Notes under the pieces: generated by a model
Seen by the model: only the letters and a program-made list of their open reading frames with translations
Database searches by the model: none
Told to the model about the DNA's origin: nothing
Part shown: positions 43,201 through 51,765 of the stretch, one piece after another
Layout: every line of letters starts with the position of its first letter
Position numbering within the stretch: the stretch's first letter is position 1
Assembly (NCBI GenBank): GCA_965214955.1
Contig: CBDCCU010000009.1
Location: 248,001 to 312,000, forward strand
Length of the DNA stretch: 64,000 nt
Source of the DNA: Aliikangiella sp965214955
Lineage (GTDB): Bacteria > Pseudomonadota > Gammaproteobacteria > Enterobacterales > Kangiellaceae
Direction: 5' to 3'
Program-made: the position numbers and the translations under genes

Positions 43201-45630
43201 TTATTCAGGTTTAATTAGCTCAGCCAAATTGAGCCTAAATAATGTAACAAAAGAAGGTATATTTGTAATTAGCGTCATTATCACTAAACATATAAAGCTT
43301 GCGACCAAAGAGAATATATCGATGTTTTTTACAAAATTTAAATACTGAGAAATATTTTGAATTATCATAGGCAGTATTGGCATTACTAAAAAGATGCCTA
43401 CTGAAGTTAAAAATAAATAAAAACTAAATACTTTTAAAAAAACTGTTTGTCTAGATGCACCAAGGGAAAGGTGAATAGCATATATTGCTCTTTTATTGCG
43501 GAAACTAGAATTTTGAATTGCCGCGGCACTCATCATGACAAAAGCAGATACAATCACACAAAGTATGATTAAAATATTAACAAGTAACTTTTCTTTACTG
43601 TATTGTTTTGAAATTAATTCTTTCAGTAAGCCGTGATATTCAGCCTTCACAACAGAGTCACTTGGAAGTACCGATGTTACAAAAGCCTCCCAATTTACTA
43701 TTTTACTCGCACTACTATTAATAAGAAGATATTCGGTAGCAATAATATTTTCTTTTTCGATTTCATAATAGATAGTTGCAGGGATATTCCCCATGCTTCC
43801 TGTATGTGCAACATCTTCCACAATTCCAACTATTATTTTTTTAACTTTCCCATTTGAAGTGTCTAAAATAATTTCTTTTCCAATAAGTCCAAAAACATCG
43901 CCTTCATAAAAATTTCTATTAATAACAGCTTCATCAGTATTAAGAAAAACACGACCTTTAAGAAGTTTTATACCAAGAACATCAAAATATGAACCAGACA
44001 CACTTATCGGCAGCAGTGATATTTCACTAAATTGGGAGTTACTTGGTATATTTGCTTCTACGCTGAGCATTTCTCTGGATTGTGGAGCACGATCTGAAAA
44101 TGCAATATTTTTTATACCAAACTGTTTTGTTGATTTTTTTTCTAATAAATCATGTAAAGCTTTTGTTCCAAGTAGATTGTCTGACTTGTCATTAAATCTA
44201 ATTTCTAATGATAGAATACTGGATTGATCATTTAAAAAGCCCCTATTGTTTGAACTTTCACTATACTGACTTGCCCACACTTGAAGAGAAACGGTAACAA
44301 CAACAAACATAAATGCTGCTTGTGACGTAATTATTATGTTTTCAAAAAATTTATTTTTTGAAAATGATCTGTTAGCACTCACTGTATGATTCTTTGTACC
44401 TTTTATGAATTGAAGCAAGGGGAGTAGTGACGCTACACTAACAAGACCAACAACAAATAAACACAATGCTATTGTGATTAATATACTAACAAATAACCCG
44501 TTCGTTATAGAAAAAATAGGAATAAAACTAAATATTTTGATTATAATTTCTGAAATAATACAACTAAACAGAGTGATGCTAACTAAGAATAGAATATTCT
44601 CTTTTATAAGCTGTTTATATATGTCCCACCAAACGGCTCCTAAAGAAATTCGTATTTCAAATTCTTTTCCTCTTCCAAGCACTTGGTTAAATACAGCAGC
44701 TATATAGGAAATAGTAACCGACAATAAAAGCAAAGAAGATATAATAGTTAAAGCTCCCATTTGTATTGCTATTAATTTATTTGCTTTTGGTTGGTAATTA
44801 AAACCATCAAATGCTTCGAGATGCAAATCTTCTTGAACGATGTTCGTTTCAGTTTTCAAGGAAGTATTATTAACGTATTTCTCTAAATCGTTGTTTAATG
44901 TTTCTTGTCCTATTCCTTCATGGGTTGTGATGTTGACAAACAGTCTATTTTGACCAAAAGCGATGTTCTCCTTTATTTTTTTAATCATGCTATCTGGCAT
45001 AGAATTGTCACTACCAAAGCTAACATGTAAGAAATCAGTATAATGCTTATTTGCTATCCAAACTTTAGGTTTACTTTTATTTAATCCTGTAAATTTCTCA
45101 TCAAGCACGCCTATAATTCGATAAGGCTCATTATTAATATATAGTTTTTCATTAATAATTTTTTTATTTTTTTGATATTTTGATTTCCAATAATCATAAC
45201 TTAAAACTACTTCTTTAGCGTTATAGAAATCATTCGTTAAAGCCCCTAATTCAAAATCAATACTAAAAACATCCAAGAAACTGTCACTTATTAATGCAAC
45301 TAGCTCGGTTTCGTTTTGTTTTTTATCAATACTTAATGATAGTTCAGAAAAATCAAAATAAGTTACATCTTTTATTATTGCCAGCTTCTTTAATTCTTCT
45401 ACTTTTTTAAGAGATACTCCTTGTCGTTCCCCAGAAGTTCTAATCCCATTAATAGAAAATGTTTGTAAATAATTTGAAATGCCCTTGGGGTAATTATTGG
45501 AAATGTTATGCCATGAGCTTATAGAAATAAAAGTGAAGGTTAAAGCTATAAAGAAGCCTAGCAAAAGAATAACCCCTTGAAAACGAGCCTTCTGCCACAG
45601 CCGAAAAGAAATTAATACATCATCCAACAT
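43201..45630 (-). CDS. FtsX/MacB-type ABC transporter permease
   Basis: 809-residue inner-membrane permease with two FtsX-like modules: N-terminal membrane helix (about 17-39), a large periplasmic MacB_PCD-like domain (about 40-285), three helices (about 290-410), another helix (about 430-455), a second periplasmic domain and three last helices (about 680-805). This is the ADOP-like double layout used to export peptides, lipids or drugs. It lies in an operon with its ATPase (14-base gap) and an HlyD-type adaptor. The three genes are visibly more AT-rich than the surrounding core genes and use ATA codons often, which suggests transfer. Confidence 0.85.
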   Translation of the reverse strand: MLDDVLISFRLWQKARFQGVILLLGFFIALTFTFISISSWHNISNNYPKGISNYLQTFSINGIRTSGERQGVSLKKVEELKKLAIIKDVTYFDFSELSLSIDKKQNETELVALISDSFLDVFSIDFELGALTNDFYNAKEVVLSYDYWKSKYQKNKKIINEKLYINNEPYRIIGVLDEKFTGLNKSKPKVWIANKHYTDFLHVSFGSDNSMPDSMIKKIKENIAFGQNRLFVNITTHEGIGQETLNNDLEKYVNNTSLKTETNIVQEDLHLEAFDGFNYQPKANKLIAIQMGALTIISSLLLLSVTISYIAAVFNQVLGRGKEFEIRISLGAVWWDIYKQLIKENILFLVSITLFSCIISEIIIKIFSFIPIFSITNGLFVSILITIALCLFVVGLVSVASLLPLLQFIKGTKNHTVSANRSFSKNKFFENIIITSQAAFMFVVVTVSLQVWASQYSESSNNRGFLNDQSSILSLEIRFNDKSDNLLGTKALHDLLEKKSTKQFGIKNIAFSDRAPQSREMLSVEANIPSNSQFSEISLLPISVSGSYFDVLGIKLLKGRVFLNTDEAVINRNFYEGDVFGLIGKEIILDTSNGKVKKIIVGIVEDVAHTGSMGNIPATIYYEIEKENIIATEYLLINSSASKIVNWEAFVTSVLPSDSVVKAEYHGLLKELISKQYSKEKLLVNILIILCVIVSAFVMMSAAAIQNSSFRNKRAIYAIHLSLGASRQTVFLKVFSFYLFLTSVGIFLVMPILPMIIQNISQYLNFVKNIDIFSLVASFICLVIMTLITNIPSFVTLFRLNLAELIKPE

Positions 45631-45644
45631 AATAAATCGCTTCT

Positions 45645-46331
45645 CTATTGCTTAGTAAGATTGCCATCAAGCATATGATATTTTACGTTTGCCATACTAG
45701 CTTGGTCTTTATCGTGTGTAATCAAGACTATACTTACTTCATTTTCACGATTCAGGTTGCTTAATATATTCATAATATTATCGCTATTTTGGGTGTCTAG
45801 ATTACCAGTTGGTTCGTCTGCCAATATAAGCACAGGAGAGGTGACTAAGCTTCTTGAGATGGCAACTCTTTGCTGCTCTCCGCCAGAGAGTTCATTTGGC
45901 ATGTGATGCATTCTATGAGACATGCCAACTCGCTCTAAAGATTCAGAAACTAATTTTTTGACATCACTCTTTGGAATGTCTTTACTATATTTTAACGGAA
46001 GCGCTACATTATCAAACACTGAGAGCTCGTTTATTAAATTAAAAGCTTGATATATTACACCTAAGTATTTGTTTCTTACTTGGGATTTTTGAGCGAAAGA
46101 CAACTGACTAACTTCAGTGCCTGATAACTCATAGGTACCTGAATCCGCTTGATCTAATAGAGCAATTAACGACAAAAAAGTTGATTTTCCACTTCCTGAT
46201 GCACCAGTAATTGCAACGAAATCTCCTTTTTCCATTTCAAAAGAAGCATTATTTACAGCTATAGTTTTAACGTCAGAAGTCTGAAAAGACTTGCACATGT
46301 TTTTAATAGATATTAATTTCTTAGAATTCAC
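45645..46331 (-). CDS. LolD/MacB-type ABC transporter ATP-binding protein
   Basis: 228-residue ATPase that powers the neighbouring permease. Walker A GASGSGKS (43-50), Q-loop YQAFNLI, signature LSGGEQQ (148-154), Walker B ILADEP (169-174) and His switch LITHD are all intact. It belongs to the MacB/LolD class, which fits the FtsX-type permease. Start is GTG 46331 with AGGTG upstream. Confidence 0.93.
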   Translation of the reverse strand: MNSKKLISIKNMCKSFQTSDVKTIAVNNASFEMEKGDFVAITGASGSGKSTFLSLIALLDQADSGTYELSGTEVSQLSFAQKSQVRNKYLGVIYQAFNLINELSVFDNVALPLKYSKDIPKSDVKKLVSESLERVGMSHRMHHMPNELSGGEQQRVAISRSLVTSPVLILADEPTGNLDTQNSDNIMNILSNLNRENEVSIVLITHDKDQASMANVKYHMLDGNLTKQ

Positions 46332-46347
46332 AAAACACCTTTTGGGT

Positions 46348-47598
46348 TTACTTCAGAATTAGATTATCAAAAGACAAATAGTCATTCATGTTTGATAAAA
46401 TAACTGTATCGCTTTCTTGCAAACCGTTATTAACGGTAATATATTTTGATGACTCTTCACCAAATTGAACAACAACCTTTTCTAGTAAATTCTCGTTTTG
46501 ATTTAACATAAATAAAGTATGTGAACTATTTACTTTTACACCGACTGGTTTATCTATATATAAAACATCTTTTAAGGTGTTAGTAATAACCACTCCTTCT
46601 ACATTCATATTATTCCTGAGGTTTTTTGGAACATCTCCAACAAAGCTAACTTCAATAGTCATTGTGTCATTGGTTATCTGGGGATCTATTCTAGTTGTTT
46701 TTCCAAAATAATTAGATGAAGATATCTTAAGTGTCACATCCATCCCTAATTTGATTTTCTCCGACTCATAATAAGGAATTCTTAAGATTGCTTTAGGGTT
46801 TTTAATGTTACTTACTACACCGACTCTTTGCCCCGCCGTAAGATGCTGTCCTAACTTTATTGCTTTATCTAAATCAATAACTACACCATCAATCTCAGAG
46901 ATAATAGTTAGATTATCAATGTTTCTTTTGTCGATATTTACCTTTGCTTTAAAATTTTCATAAACAAGTTGATTATTTTCTTTTTTTTGCGCATTGAGTG
47001 CCAATTTGTTTTTCAGTTTTTCTTTAGCAACTTCCAGCCTAGCATTAAGTCGAGTGAGCTTTGATTGTGCTTTTCTAAAATTTAACTTCGAGATTATACC
47101 TGTACTGTATAATTCTTTAATTGCATCCAGCTCACTCTTTTGTACATCAGCATCTACTTCCAATAGTTTAATTGCAAGTCTTTGCTCAATTTCTTCATCA
47201 TCAGATATAGATTGCTTTTCAATTATTGACTTTTCATACTCTAATAATTTGAATTGTGAGTTTTCTAGTTGTTCTTCCAACAGAGGGTTAACCATTTTTA
47301 TCAATGGCTGGTGTCTTTCTACAGCTTGTCCAGGATTAACAAGTATTCTTTCTATTACTCCATCAACAGGAGTAGCGAGAAGCCGTTCATTTGTAAACTT
47401 TATCTCTCCGCGAGCATAAACTTCAACAGGTATGTCGCCGCGCTTAACCTCTCCCATCCAAATATCGTCTCTATTTATACTTGGAGAGTAATTTGACCAT
47501 GCTTTAATAGATAAAAAAACAAGCACTATAAAAACAATTGAAAAAATAATGTAACCACGGTTTTTATTAGAGCTATTACTATTATTTGGTATATCCAT
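46348..47598 (-). CDS. HlyD-family periplasmic adaptor of the ABC exporter
   Basis: Membrane-fusion protein of 416 residues linking the inner-membrane permease to an outer-membrane channel. Asn/Ser-rich cytoplasmic start, one membrane helix (about 17-38), lipoyl half-motif (VDGVIERILVNPGQAVERHQPL), a long coiled coil (about 105-225) and the second lipoyl/beta-barrel part (IDGVVIDLDKAIKLGQHLTAGQ). ATG 47598 follows GGGTAAAC at suitable distance and is preferred to TTG 47610. No TolC-like gene is nearby, so a housekeeping TolC is presumably used. Confidence 0.85.
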   Translation of the reverse strand: MDIPNNSNSSNKNRGYIIFSIVFIVLVFLSIKAWSNYSPSINRDDIWMGEVKRGDIPVEVYARGEIKFTNERLLATPVDGVIERILVNPGQAVERHQPLIKMVNPLLEEQLENSQFKLLEYEKSIIEKQSISDDEEIEQRLAIKLLEVDADVQKSELDAIKELYSTGIISKLNFRKAQSKLTRLNARLEVAKEKLKNKLALNAQKKENNQLVYENFKAKVNIDKRNIDNLTIISEIDGVVIDLDKAIKLGQHLTAGQRVGVVSNIKNPKAILRIPYYESEKIKLGMDVTLKISSSNYFGKTTRIDPQITNDTMTIEVSFVGDVPKNLRNNMNVEGVVITNTLKDVLYIDKPVGVKVNSSHTLFMLNQNENLLEKVVVQFGEESSKYITVNNGLQESDTVILSNMNDYLSFDNLILK

Positions 47599-47995
47599 AC
47601 GTTTACCCAAAATTCAATATGATAAATTTTAATTGTATTATTCCAATAAATTAAAGATTATCACAAAGGATCAGAAAAAGGATCAGGACGCTCAAACACA
47701 AAGGTTTAGGACATATATGGTTACTCCGGCTAAATCAATAGTAGAGAGCCTTTAATTGTATTTTTCGTCAGTTCATTATATTAATTAATTCTATAACCAA
47801 CATTAAAATCGAATTCAAAAAACCATCTTGGGCTAAGGTTTATTACAAAACAAAATTCAATTCGAACTGGGGTGGAGAAACGTTATGTAATTAATACCCA
47901 ATGAAATGAAATAAAGGGGCAGTTTGAAGCCTCGATTTTAATCGAGGTTTTATTGATTAAAATGTGGTGAAAGGCTGATTAGGTAAAATTATTAA
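47599..47995. other. Gene-free gap upstream of the ABC exporter operon
   Basis: About 400 AT-rich bases. On both strands I found no convincing reading frame, including small peptide-precursor genes that might be the exporter substrate. It contains one hairpin, CCTCGAT/ATCGAGG (47930-47936 and 47941-47947), with a T-rich tail on the plus strand. The exporter promoter is presumably here. Confidence 0.5.
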
Positions 47996-48355
47996 TCAAT
48001 TATTTCGCAAAATTTTATCCATCTTTTTACCCTTGGCTAGTTCATCAATTAATTTGTCTAAGTATCTCGCTTTTTGGGTGATGGGATCTTTAATTTCTTC
48101 TACACGGTATCCGCAAATTACTCCAGTGATTAGATGAGCATTCGGGTTTATCTGAGCTTGGCTAAAAAATTGTTCAATTGTTATCTTGTTTGCAATAAGA
48201 TTACTAAGTGTTTGCTCATTAAAACCCGTTAGCCATTCGATAACTTGATGTAATTCACTTTTTGTTCGTCCTTTTCTTTCTACTTTTGCTAAATAAAGTG
48301 GATAGATTGACGCAAATATCATTTTGGCTATTTTATTGTCATTTGAGTTTGTCAT
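47996..48355 (-). CDS. DUF2200 family protein
   Basis: 119-residue cytoplasmic protein with the DUF2200 signature: FASIYPLYLAKVERKGRTKSEL, VIEWLTGF, HLITGVICGYRVEEI and YLDKLIDELAKGKKMDKILR. The function of the family is unknown; in other genomes it is often found among mobile or stress-related small genes. It begins just after the kinase gene's downstream sequence and lies inside the segment flanked by the kinase 3'-end duplication. Confidence 0.88.
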   Translation of the reverse strand: MTNSNDNKIAKMIFASIYPLYLAKVERKGRTKSELHQVIEWLTGFNEQTLSNLIANKITIEQFFSQAQINPNAHLITGVICGYRVEEIKDPITQKARYLDKLIDELAKGKKMDKILRNN

Positions 48356-48441
48356 AGATAGTTCGTTCTTGGTTGCTCTATTTATTTTTTATATCATCGC
48401 TAGTTTGTCAGAGTTTATACGCAACAACCCTATAGCTATAG

Positions 48442-48933
48442 TCATTCACTTAAAACTACATTAAAGCCTTCTTTTATTTCTGGAGCTTGAAAATATTGTG
48501 TAACGCTATTAAACATTTCGACCGTATCGGTAGCAGCTCTTGCTGGGTTTTTAGCACAGCGATTAGCTATTTGTTTTAAACAAACTTCGTTAGAAATATT
48601 AAGATAAATAAGTTCGTGTTGTGCATTAATTTCGGTGAATATTTCTTTAAACCAAGAGCGCTGTTTTATGGTGTTTCCTGGAAAGTCCATAACAACATTA
48701 GAACCTGTTAAAAGGATATTTTGCACCAACTTTTTTATTGGAGGTTTTAGTAAATTTGAATAATGAACATAATCGGTTAAAGATTGAATAGCCTTCGGAA
48801 ATAAGCTTTCTAGCCATTCATCTTCTGATAATAAAACAGCATTAAGTTTATGTGCTACTGCTTTAGATTTTGTGGTTTTTCCTGCTCCCATCTTACCGCA
48901 AAAAAATACGAGTTTTCCCTTTTGTATTTTCAT
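48442..48933 (-). CDS. Small P-loop kinase (AAA_33, zeta-toxin-like)
   Basis: 163-residue nucleotide-binding protein: Walker A GKMGAGKT (residues 13-20), then LSEDEWLESLFP and MDFPGNTIKQRSWFKEIF, the pattern of AAA_33 kinases related to zeta toxin and chloramphenicol phosphotransferase, with an Arg-bearing lid region (IANRCAKNPARA). Its substrate is unknown. ATG 48933 overlaps the stop of an upstream paiB 3' remnant (TAATG), a typical coupled start, which suggests that the gene once followed paiB directly. Confidence 0.75.
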   Translation of the reverse strand: MKIQKGKLVFFCGKMGAGKTTKSKAVAHKLNAVLLSEDEWLESLFPKAIQSLTDYVHYSNLLKPPIKKLVQNILLTGSNVVMDFPGNTIKQRSWFKEIFTEINAQHELIYLNISNEVCLKQIANRCAKNPARAATDTVEMFNSVTQYFQAPEIKEGFNVVLSE

Positions 48934-48939
48934 TATCCA

Positions 48940-49018
48940 ACTCCTAACTTTATGTACTCCATAACCTCAAACAGCTCACGCGAAGATTTTTACTTTGCCA
49001 ATCTCTTGTTGATTTTCA
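48940..49018 (-). pseudogene. Remnant of the paiB 3' end
   Basis: Minus-strand sequence aligns with the last 80 bases of paiB (50160-50240): GATCAACAAG, TTGGCA, AAAATCT, CGTGAG, TTGAGGTTATGGAGTA. Translated, it keeps SSRELFEVMEY against SARELIEVMEY of PaiB, but has an internal stop and lacks about 10 bases. It ends TAATG on the kinase start. The DNA between it and paiB contains the ParDE pair and a membrane protein gene. Confidence 0.75.
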
Positions 49019-49036
49019 AAAACTTATATCTATTTA

Positions 49037-49333
49037 TTATTCCTCTAGCTGTTGCCCAACATCCATATTTTTATGAAGAACTCGAATTATATTAATTCCA
49101 TCTTCTATTACTAAGTAAACGACTATGTGATGCTCATAATGATGAATCCTAATGGGCGGATCAAATTCGGCTCGCTCTCGGCATATTAAAGGTTGTTTAG
49201 CAAGGAGATGCAGTGAGTTTTCTAGCCCATCAAGATATTTATCTGCTTGAATTTCACCCCATTCATTAAATGTGTATAGCCAGATATTGATTAAGTCTTG
49301 TTTAGCTTGAACTTGTTTGTAGATATTCAGCAT
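49037..49333 (-). CDS. parE: ParE/RelE-family toxin
   Basis: 98-residue toxin of the RelE/ParE superfamily: QDLINIWLYTFNEWGEIQADKYLDGLENSLHLLAKQPLICRERAEFDPPIRIHHYEHHIVVYLVIEDGINIIRVLHKNMD is the ParE layout; members poison gyrase or act on translation. It follows the ParD antitoxin gene without a gap (antitoxin first). Neighbouring paiB remnant is only 18 bases beyond its stop. Confidence 0.9.
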   Translation of the reverse strand: MLNIYKQVQAKQDLINIWLYTFNEWGEIQADKYLDGLENSLHLLAKQPLICRERAEFDPPIRIHHYEHHIVVYLVIEDGINIIRVLHKNMDVGQQLEE

Positions 49334-49588
49334 TTAAGAGCCAGAATTCAACTGAGCCTGCTCTTTGGCAAGTTGCTTTATTTCGTCCATATCTAGCTTA
49401 CCGCCTAAGCCACTTTCTAAACCTTTTGTGATAGCTTGCTGTAAAGCCATAGTTTTGTCACGAAGCTCTTGATCTCGACGGATAAGATCTCGAACATAGT
49501 CGCTATTATTGGAGTAACGACCGCCTTGGACTTGTTGATCTACCCAGTCGCGCATAGGATTTGGGAGAGAAATGTTCATTGTTGCCAT
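49334..49588 (-). CDS. parD: ParD-family antitoxin
   Basis: 84-residue antitoxin, ribbon-helix-helix N-terminus (MNISLPNPMRDWVDQQVQGGRYSNNSDYVRDLIRRDQE), the CopG/ParD pattern, and an acidic C-terminal tail that wraps the toxin. Directly upstream of parE. The upstream gap holds two copies of CAAATTTT about 20 bases apart near 49621-49650, a possible autoregulatory site. Confidence 0.9.
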   Translation of the reverse strand: MATMNISLPNPMRDWVDQQVQGGRYSNNSDYVRDLIRRDQELRDKTMALQQAITKGLESGLGGKLDMDEIKQLAKEQAQLNSGS

Positions 49589-49701
49589 AATATTTACCTT
49601 TTATTGCTAGGATAATGATGGCAAATTTTGGCAATTATTGTCAAATTTTTCTGATATTGAAAGTATCAATGATTAATTTTTGTATTATGCTTTTAATCAT
49701 A

Positions 49702-50064
49702 TTACTTCCATATTTCATCAGAATTTTTTGAATATTGATACAAAACATATGGAATTCCGAGTAGCGGAATATAAGGTGCCCATAACAGAATAATATTTAA
49801 TAGTTCAATTGATCCGAATGCAGAATATAGTCGATAGGGTGAAATAATAATTCCATCTATATATGAGAGTATTGAAATAAAAAATATAATTAGCCATAGT
49901 TGCTTCTTTAAAATTGCTTTTTTATAAGAATACCCAAATAAACCTACTATAAATATCAGGTCAAGAATTAACCCTATAGGTAAAAACTGGGAAAAATAAA
50001 ACAAGTAGCCAGTCATTCCAAGAGAGTAGAGAACGACTATCCAAAAATAAATTTTCCACTTCAA
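49702..50064 (-). CDS. Small integral membrane protein
   Basis: 120 residues, no family recognised. Four hydrophobic stretches (about residues 5-24, 28-47, 57-77, 87-110) separated by short Lys-rich loops, so nearly all of it is in the membrane. No catalytic motif seen. It lies between paiB and the ParDE pair, within the segment bounded by the paiB 3'-end duplication, and is very AT-rich, like other accessory genes here. Confidence 0.55.
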   Translation of the reverse strand: MKWKIYFWIVVLYSLGMTGYLFYFSQFLPIGLILDLIFIVGLFGYSYKKAILKKQLWLIIFFISILSYIDGIIISPYRLYSAFGSIELLNIILLWAPYIPLLGIPYVLYQYSKNSDEIWK

Positions 50065-50157
50065 TTCTGAAAGCCCCCTTTGTAAAACAGAAATATTATC
50101 TGAAAATAAACTTGAGTTATTTGTGATGATGACTCTGAGAAAAATACTTAATTATTA

Positions 50158-50754
50158 TTAGCTTTGTCCCAACCCCAAATACTCCATAACCTCAATCAAC
50201 TCACGTGCAGATTTTTGCCCTGCCAACCCCTCAACAACACCTTGTTGATCGTCAATACTTTTATGCTGCCCCAATTTAGCTTTAGCTTCTATATTATCAA
50301 TCACTAGCCTAAATCCTAAAATGCCTTTGCTGAGCTTTTGCTTGTATTCTTCGGTTAGTACATCATTGGTTTTTAATAGCTCTGGTTGATATTTATTAAT
50401 GAGTTGATTTAAGTCGGTTAGTGTTTGCTCAGATGTTTGCTTAAAAAGCTTTCCATGAACATGAATAGCAACATAATTCCAAGTGGGAACCGCAGGTTTG
50501 TTTTTATACCAATTAGGTGAAATATAATGATGCGGGCCTTCAAATATGGCAACGGCTTGTGTGCCGTCGGTAAATTTTGAATGATTGTTTGAGCGGGCAA
50601 AGTGCCCAGTTAAACTTTGAGTTTGCTCATTGAGCATTAATGGTAAGTGACTGGCATTTAAGTCTTGGGTAACTAAAGCGGCAAAGCCAATTTTATTTAT
50701 TAGCGAGTTAACTTGTTTTGGATCGGTTAGTTGCCATTTGGTTGGTACATGCAA
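50158..50754 (-). CDS. paiB: PaiB-type FMN-binding regulator/flavoprotein
   Basis: 198-residue FMN-binding split-barrel protein of the PaiB family (in Bacillus a negative regulator of sporulation and protease genes; in Gram-negatives the role is unclear). Recognisable from MHVPTKWQLTD, GFAALVTQDLNASHLPLML, GHFARSNNH, YISPNWYKNKPAVPTWNYVAIHVHG. The C-terminus QKSARELIEVMEYLGLGQS is the piece copied at 48940-49018. Confidence 0.88.
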   Translation of the reverse strand: MHVPTKWQLTDPKQVNSLINKIGFAALVTQDLNASHLPLMLNEQTQSLTGHFARSNNHSKFTDGTQAVAIFEGPHHYISPNWYKNKPAVPTWNYVAIHVHGKLFKQTSEQTLTDLNQLINKYQPELLKTNDVLTEEYKQKLSKGILGFRLVIDNIEAKAKLGQHKSIDDQQGVVEGLAGQKSARELIEVMEYLGLGQS

Positions 50755-50810
50755 AATACTTCCTCTCTTTTAGAATAAAAGTTTATACATGATTAAGAGT
50801 TACCCTACCT

Positions 50811-51098
50811 TTAAGAGTTAGCTATTTTATCTTGCAAACTACCTGTTACATATTTGTGTAAAACACTAGAAACCAAAGATTGATAAGGTATGCCTTCTTT
50901 AACGGCTCTTCTTTGGAGTGCGAGTAGATCGTGGCTAGAAATTCGTATATTAATGCGTTTATCTTTTTTTAATGTTCTTTCAGCAGCATTTTTTGTCGCT
51001 TGTTTTAACTCAGGTGTTAATACCGATTCAAATTCACCAGACTCAAATGAGTTTAGTAACGCTTGCTCTTCTTGATCTAATTTTGGTTGGTTCACCAT
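50811..51098 (-). CDS. CopG/RHH-type antitoxin
   Basis: 95 residues. The C-terminal half, KKDKRINIRISSHDLLALQRRAVKEGIPYQSLVSSVLHKYVTG, is the ribbon-helix-helix of the BrnA-like/COG5304 antitoxins. It overlaps the end of the upstream toxin gene by seven bases, so the order is toxin first, as in brnTA loci. Confidence 0.85.
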   Translation of the reverse strand: MVNQPKLDQEEQALLNSFESGEFESVLTPELKQATKNAAERTLKKDKRINIRISSHDLLALQRRAVKEGIPYQSLVSSVLHKYVTGSLQDKIANS

Positions 51099-51370
51099 AA
51101 ACCTCTTAAATACTGTTTTGTTGCTTTGCGACTTGGAATAATCGTTTTAAGAAAAATTTCTTTATCGTTTTCGATATAAGGAACCAAATAAACATAGTTG
51201 TTAATATTTAATACAAACATTTTTTGATTTGGATATTTTTCTTCGTTGGGGTGTTCAACAATATCTAATATTTCTTCTTGCTGAAGTAGTGCAATAACAT
51301 CTTCAAAAGAAACATTTCTTTCCCTGTAAAGTTGAGTGTTTTTATCAATATTCCAATTAATTACCTTCAT
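51092..51370 (-). CDS. BrnT-like toxin
   Basis: 92-residue protein upstream of and overlapping a CopG-type antitoxin. MKVINWNIDKNTQLYRERNVSFEDVIALL and the C-terminal IFLKTIIPSRKATKQYL agree with the BrnT/DUF497-like RelE-fold toxins that usually pair with such antitoxins. The family assignment is less certain than for the antitoxin; mRNA cleavage is inferred from family. Confidence 0.65.
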   Translation of the reverse strand: MKVINWNIDKNTQLYRERNVSFEDVIALLQQEEILDIVEHPNEEKYPNQKMFVLNINNYVYLVPYIENDKEIFLKTIIPSRKATKQYLRGLW

Positions 51371-51498
51371 AGTTGATTAGCTTAGCATAAATGTGTGCCT
51401 AATGGCATCAGCAATGATCAGATGTTATGCAAATTCATAATTAACAAGATAAACTAGTATTGCTTTTACTCAAACGTTAATTCACCAAAGGATATCCA

Positions 51499-51762
51499 AT
51501 GCTATTTTTTTATGATTCATTCGATCAGTCAGTTGAAGCTTTTAGCAATATTCAAGACACCGCAAAGTATATTCTTTCTAAATTAAGAATAGGTATTGAG
51601 CTTGGGGTTGATCCCGTTGAGCAAGCCAAAAAGTCTTTGGGTAATCGAGGTAAGGTTTTTAGCTATTCTGGCGCATTTGATTTAATTGCCAAAGCCGAAG
51701 GTAGGCAGGCGCAAGAGCTTGCTTTAAAGTTTAAACAAGCTTTGTTGCGACTAAAAAAATAA
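51499..51762 (+). CDS. Small conserved-looking protein of unknown function
   Basis: 87 residues, mostly helical and without membrane segment or known motif: FDQSVEAFSNIQDTAKYILSKLRIGIELGVDPVEQAKKSLGNRGKVFSYSGAFDLIAKAEGRQAQELALKFKQALLRLKK. A clear ribosome binding site (AAAGGA) precedes the ATG, which supports that it is translated. It is convergent with oxyR (stop codons three bases apart) and the only plus-strand gene of the accessory region. Confidence 0.6.
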   Translation: MLFFYDSFDQSVEAFSNIQDTAKYILSKLRIGIELGVDPVEQAKKSLGNRGKVFSYSGAFDLIAKAEGRQAQELALKFKQALLRLKK

Positions 51763-51765
51763 TAA

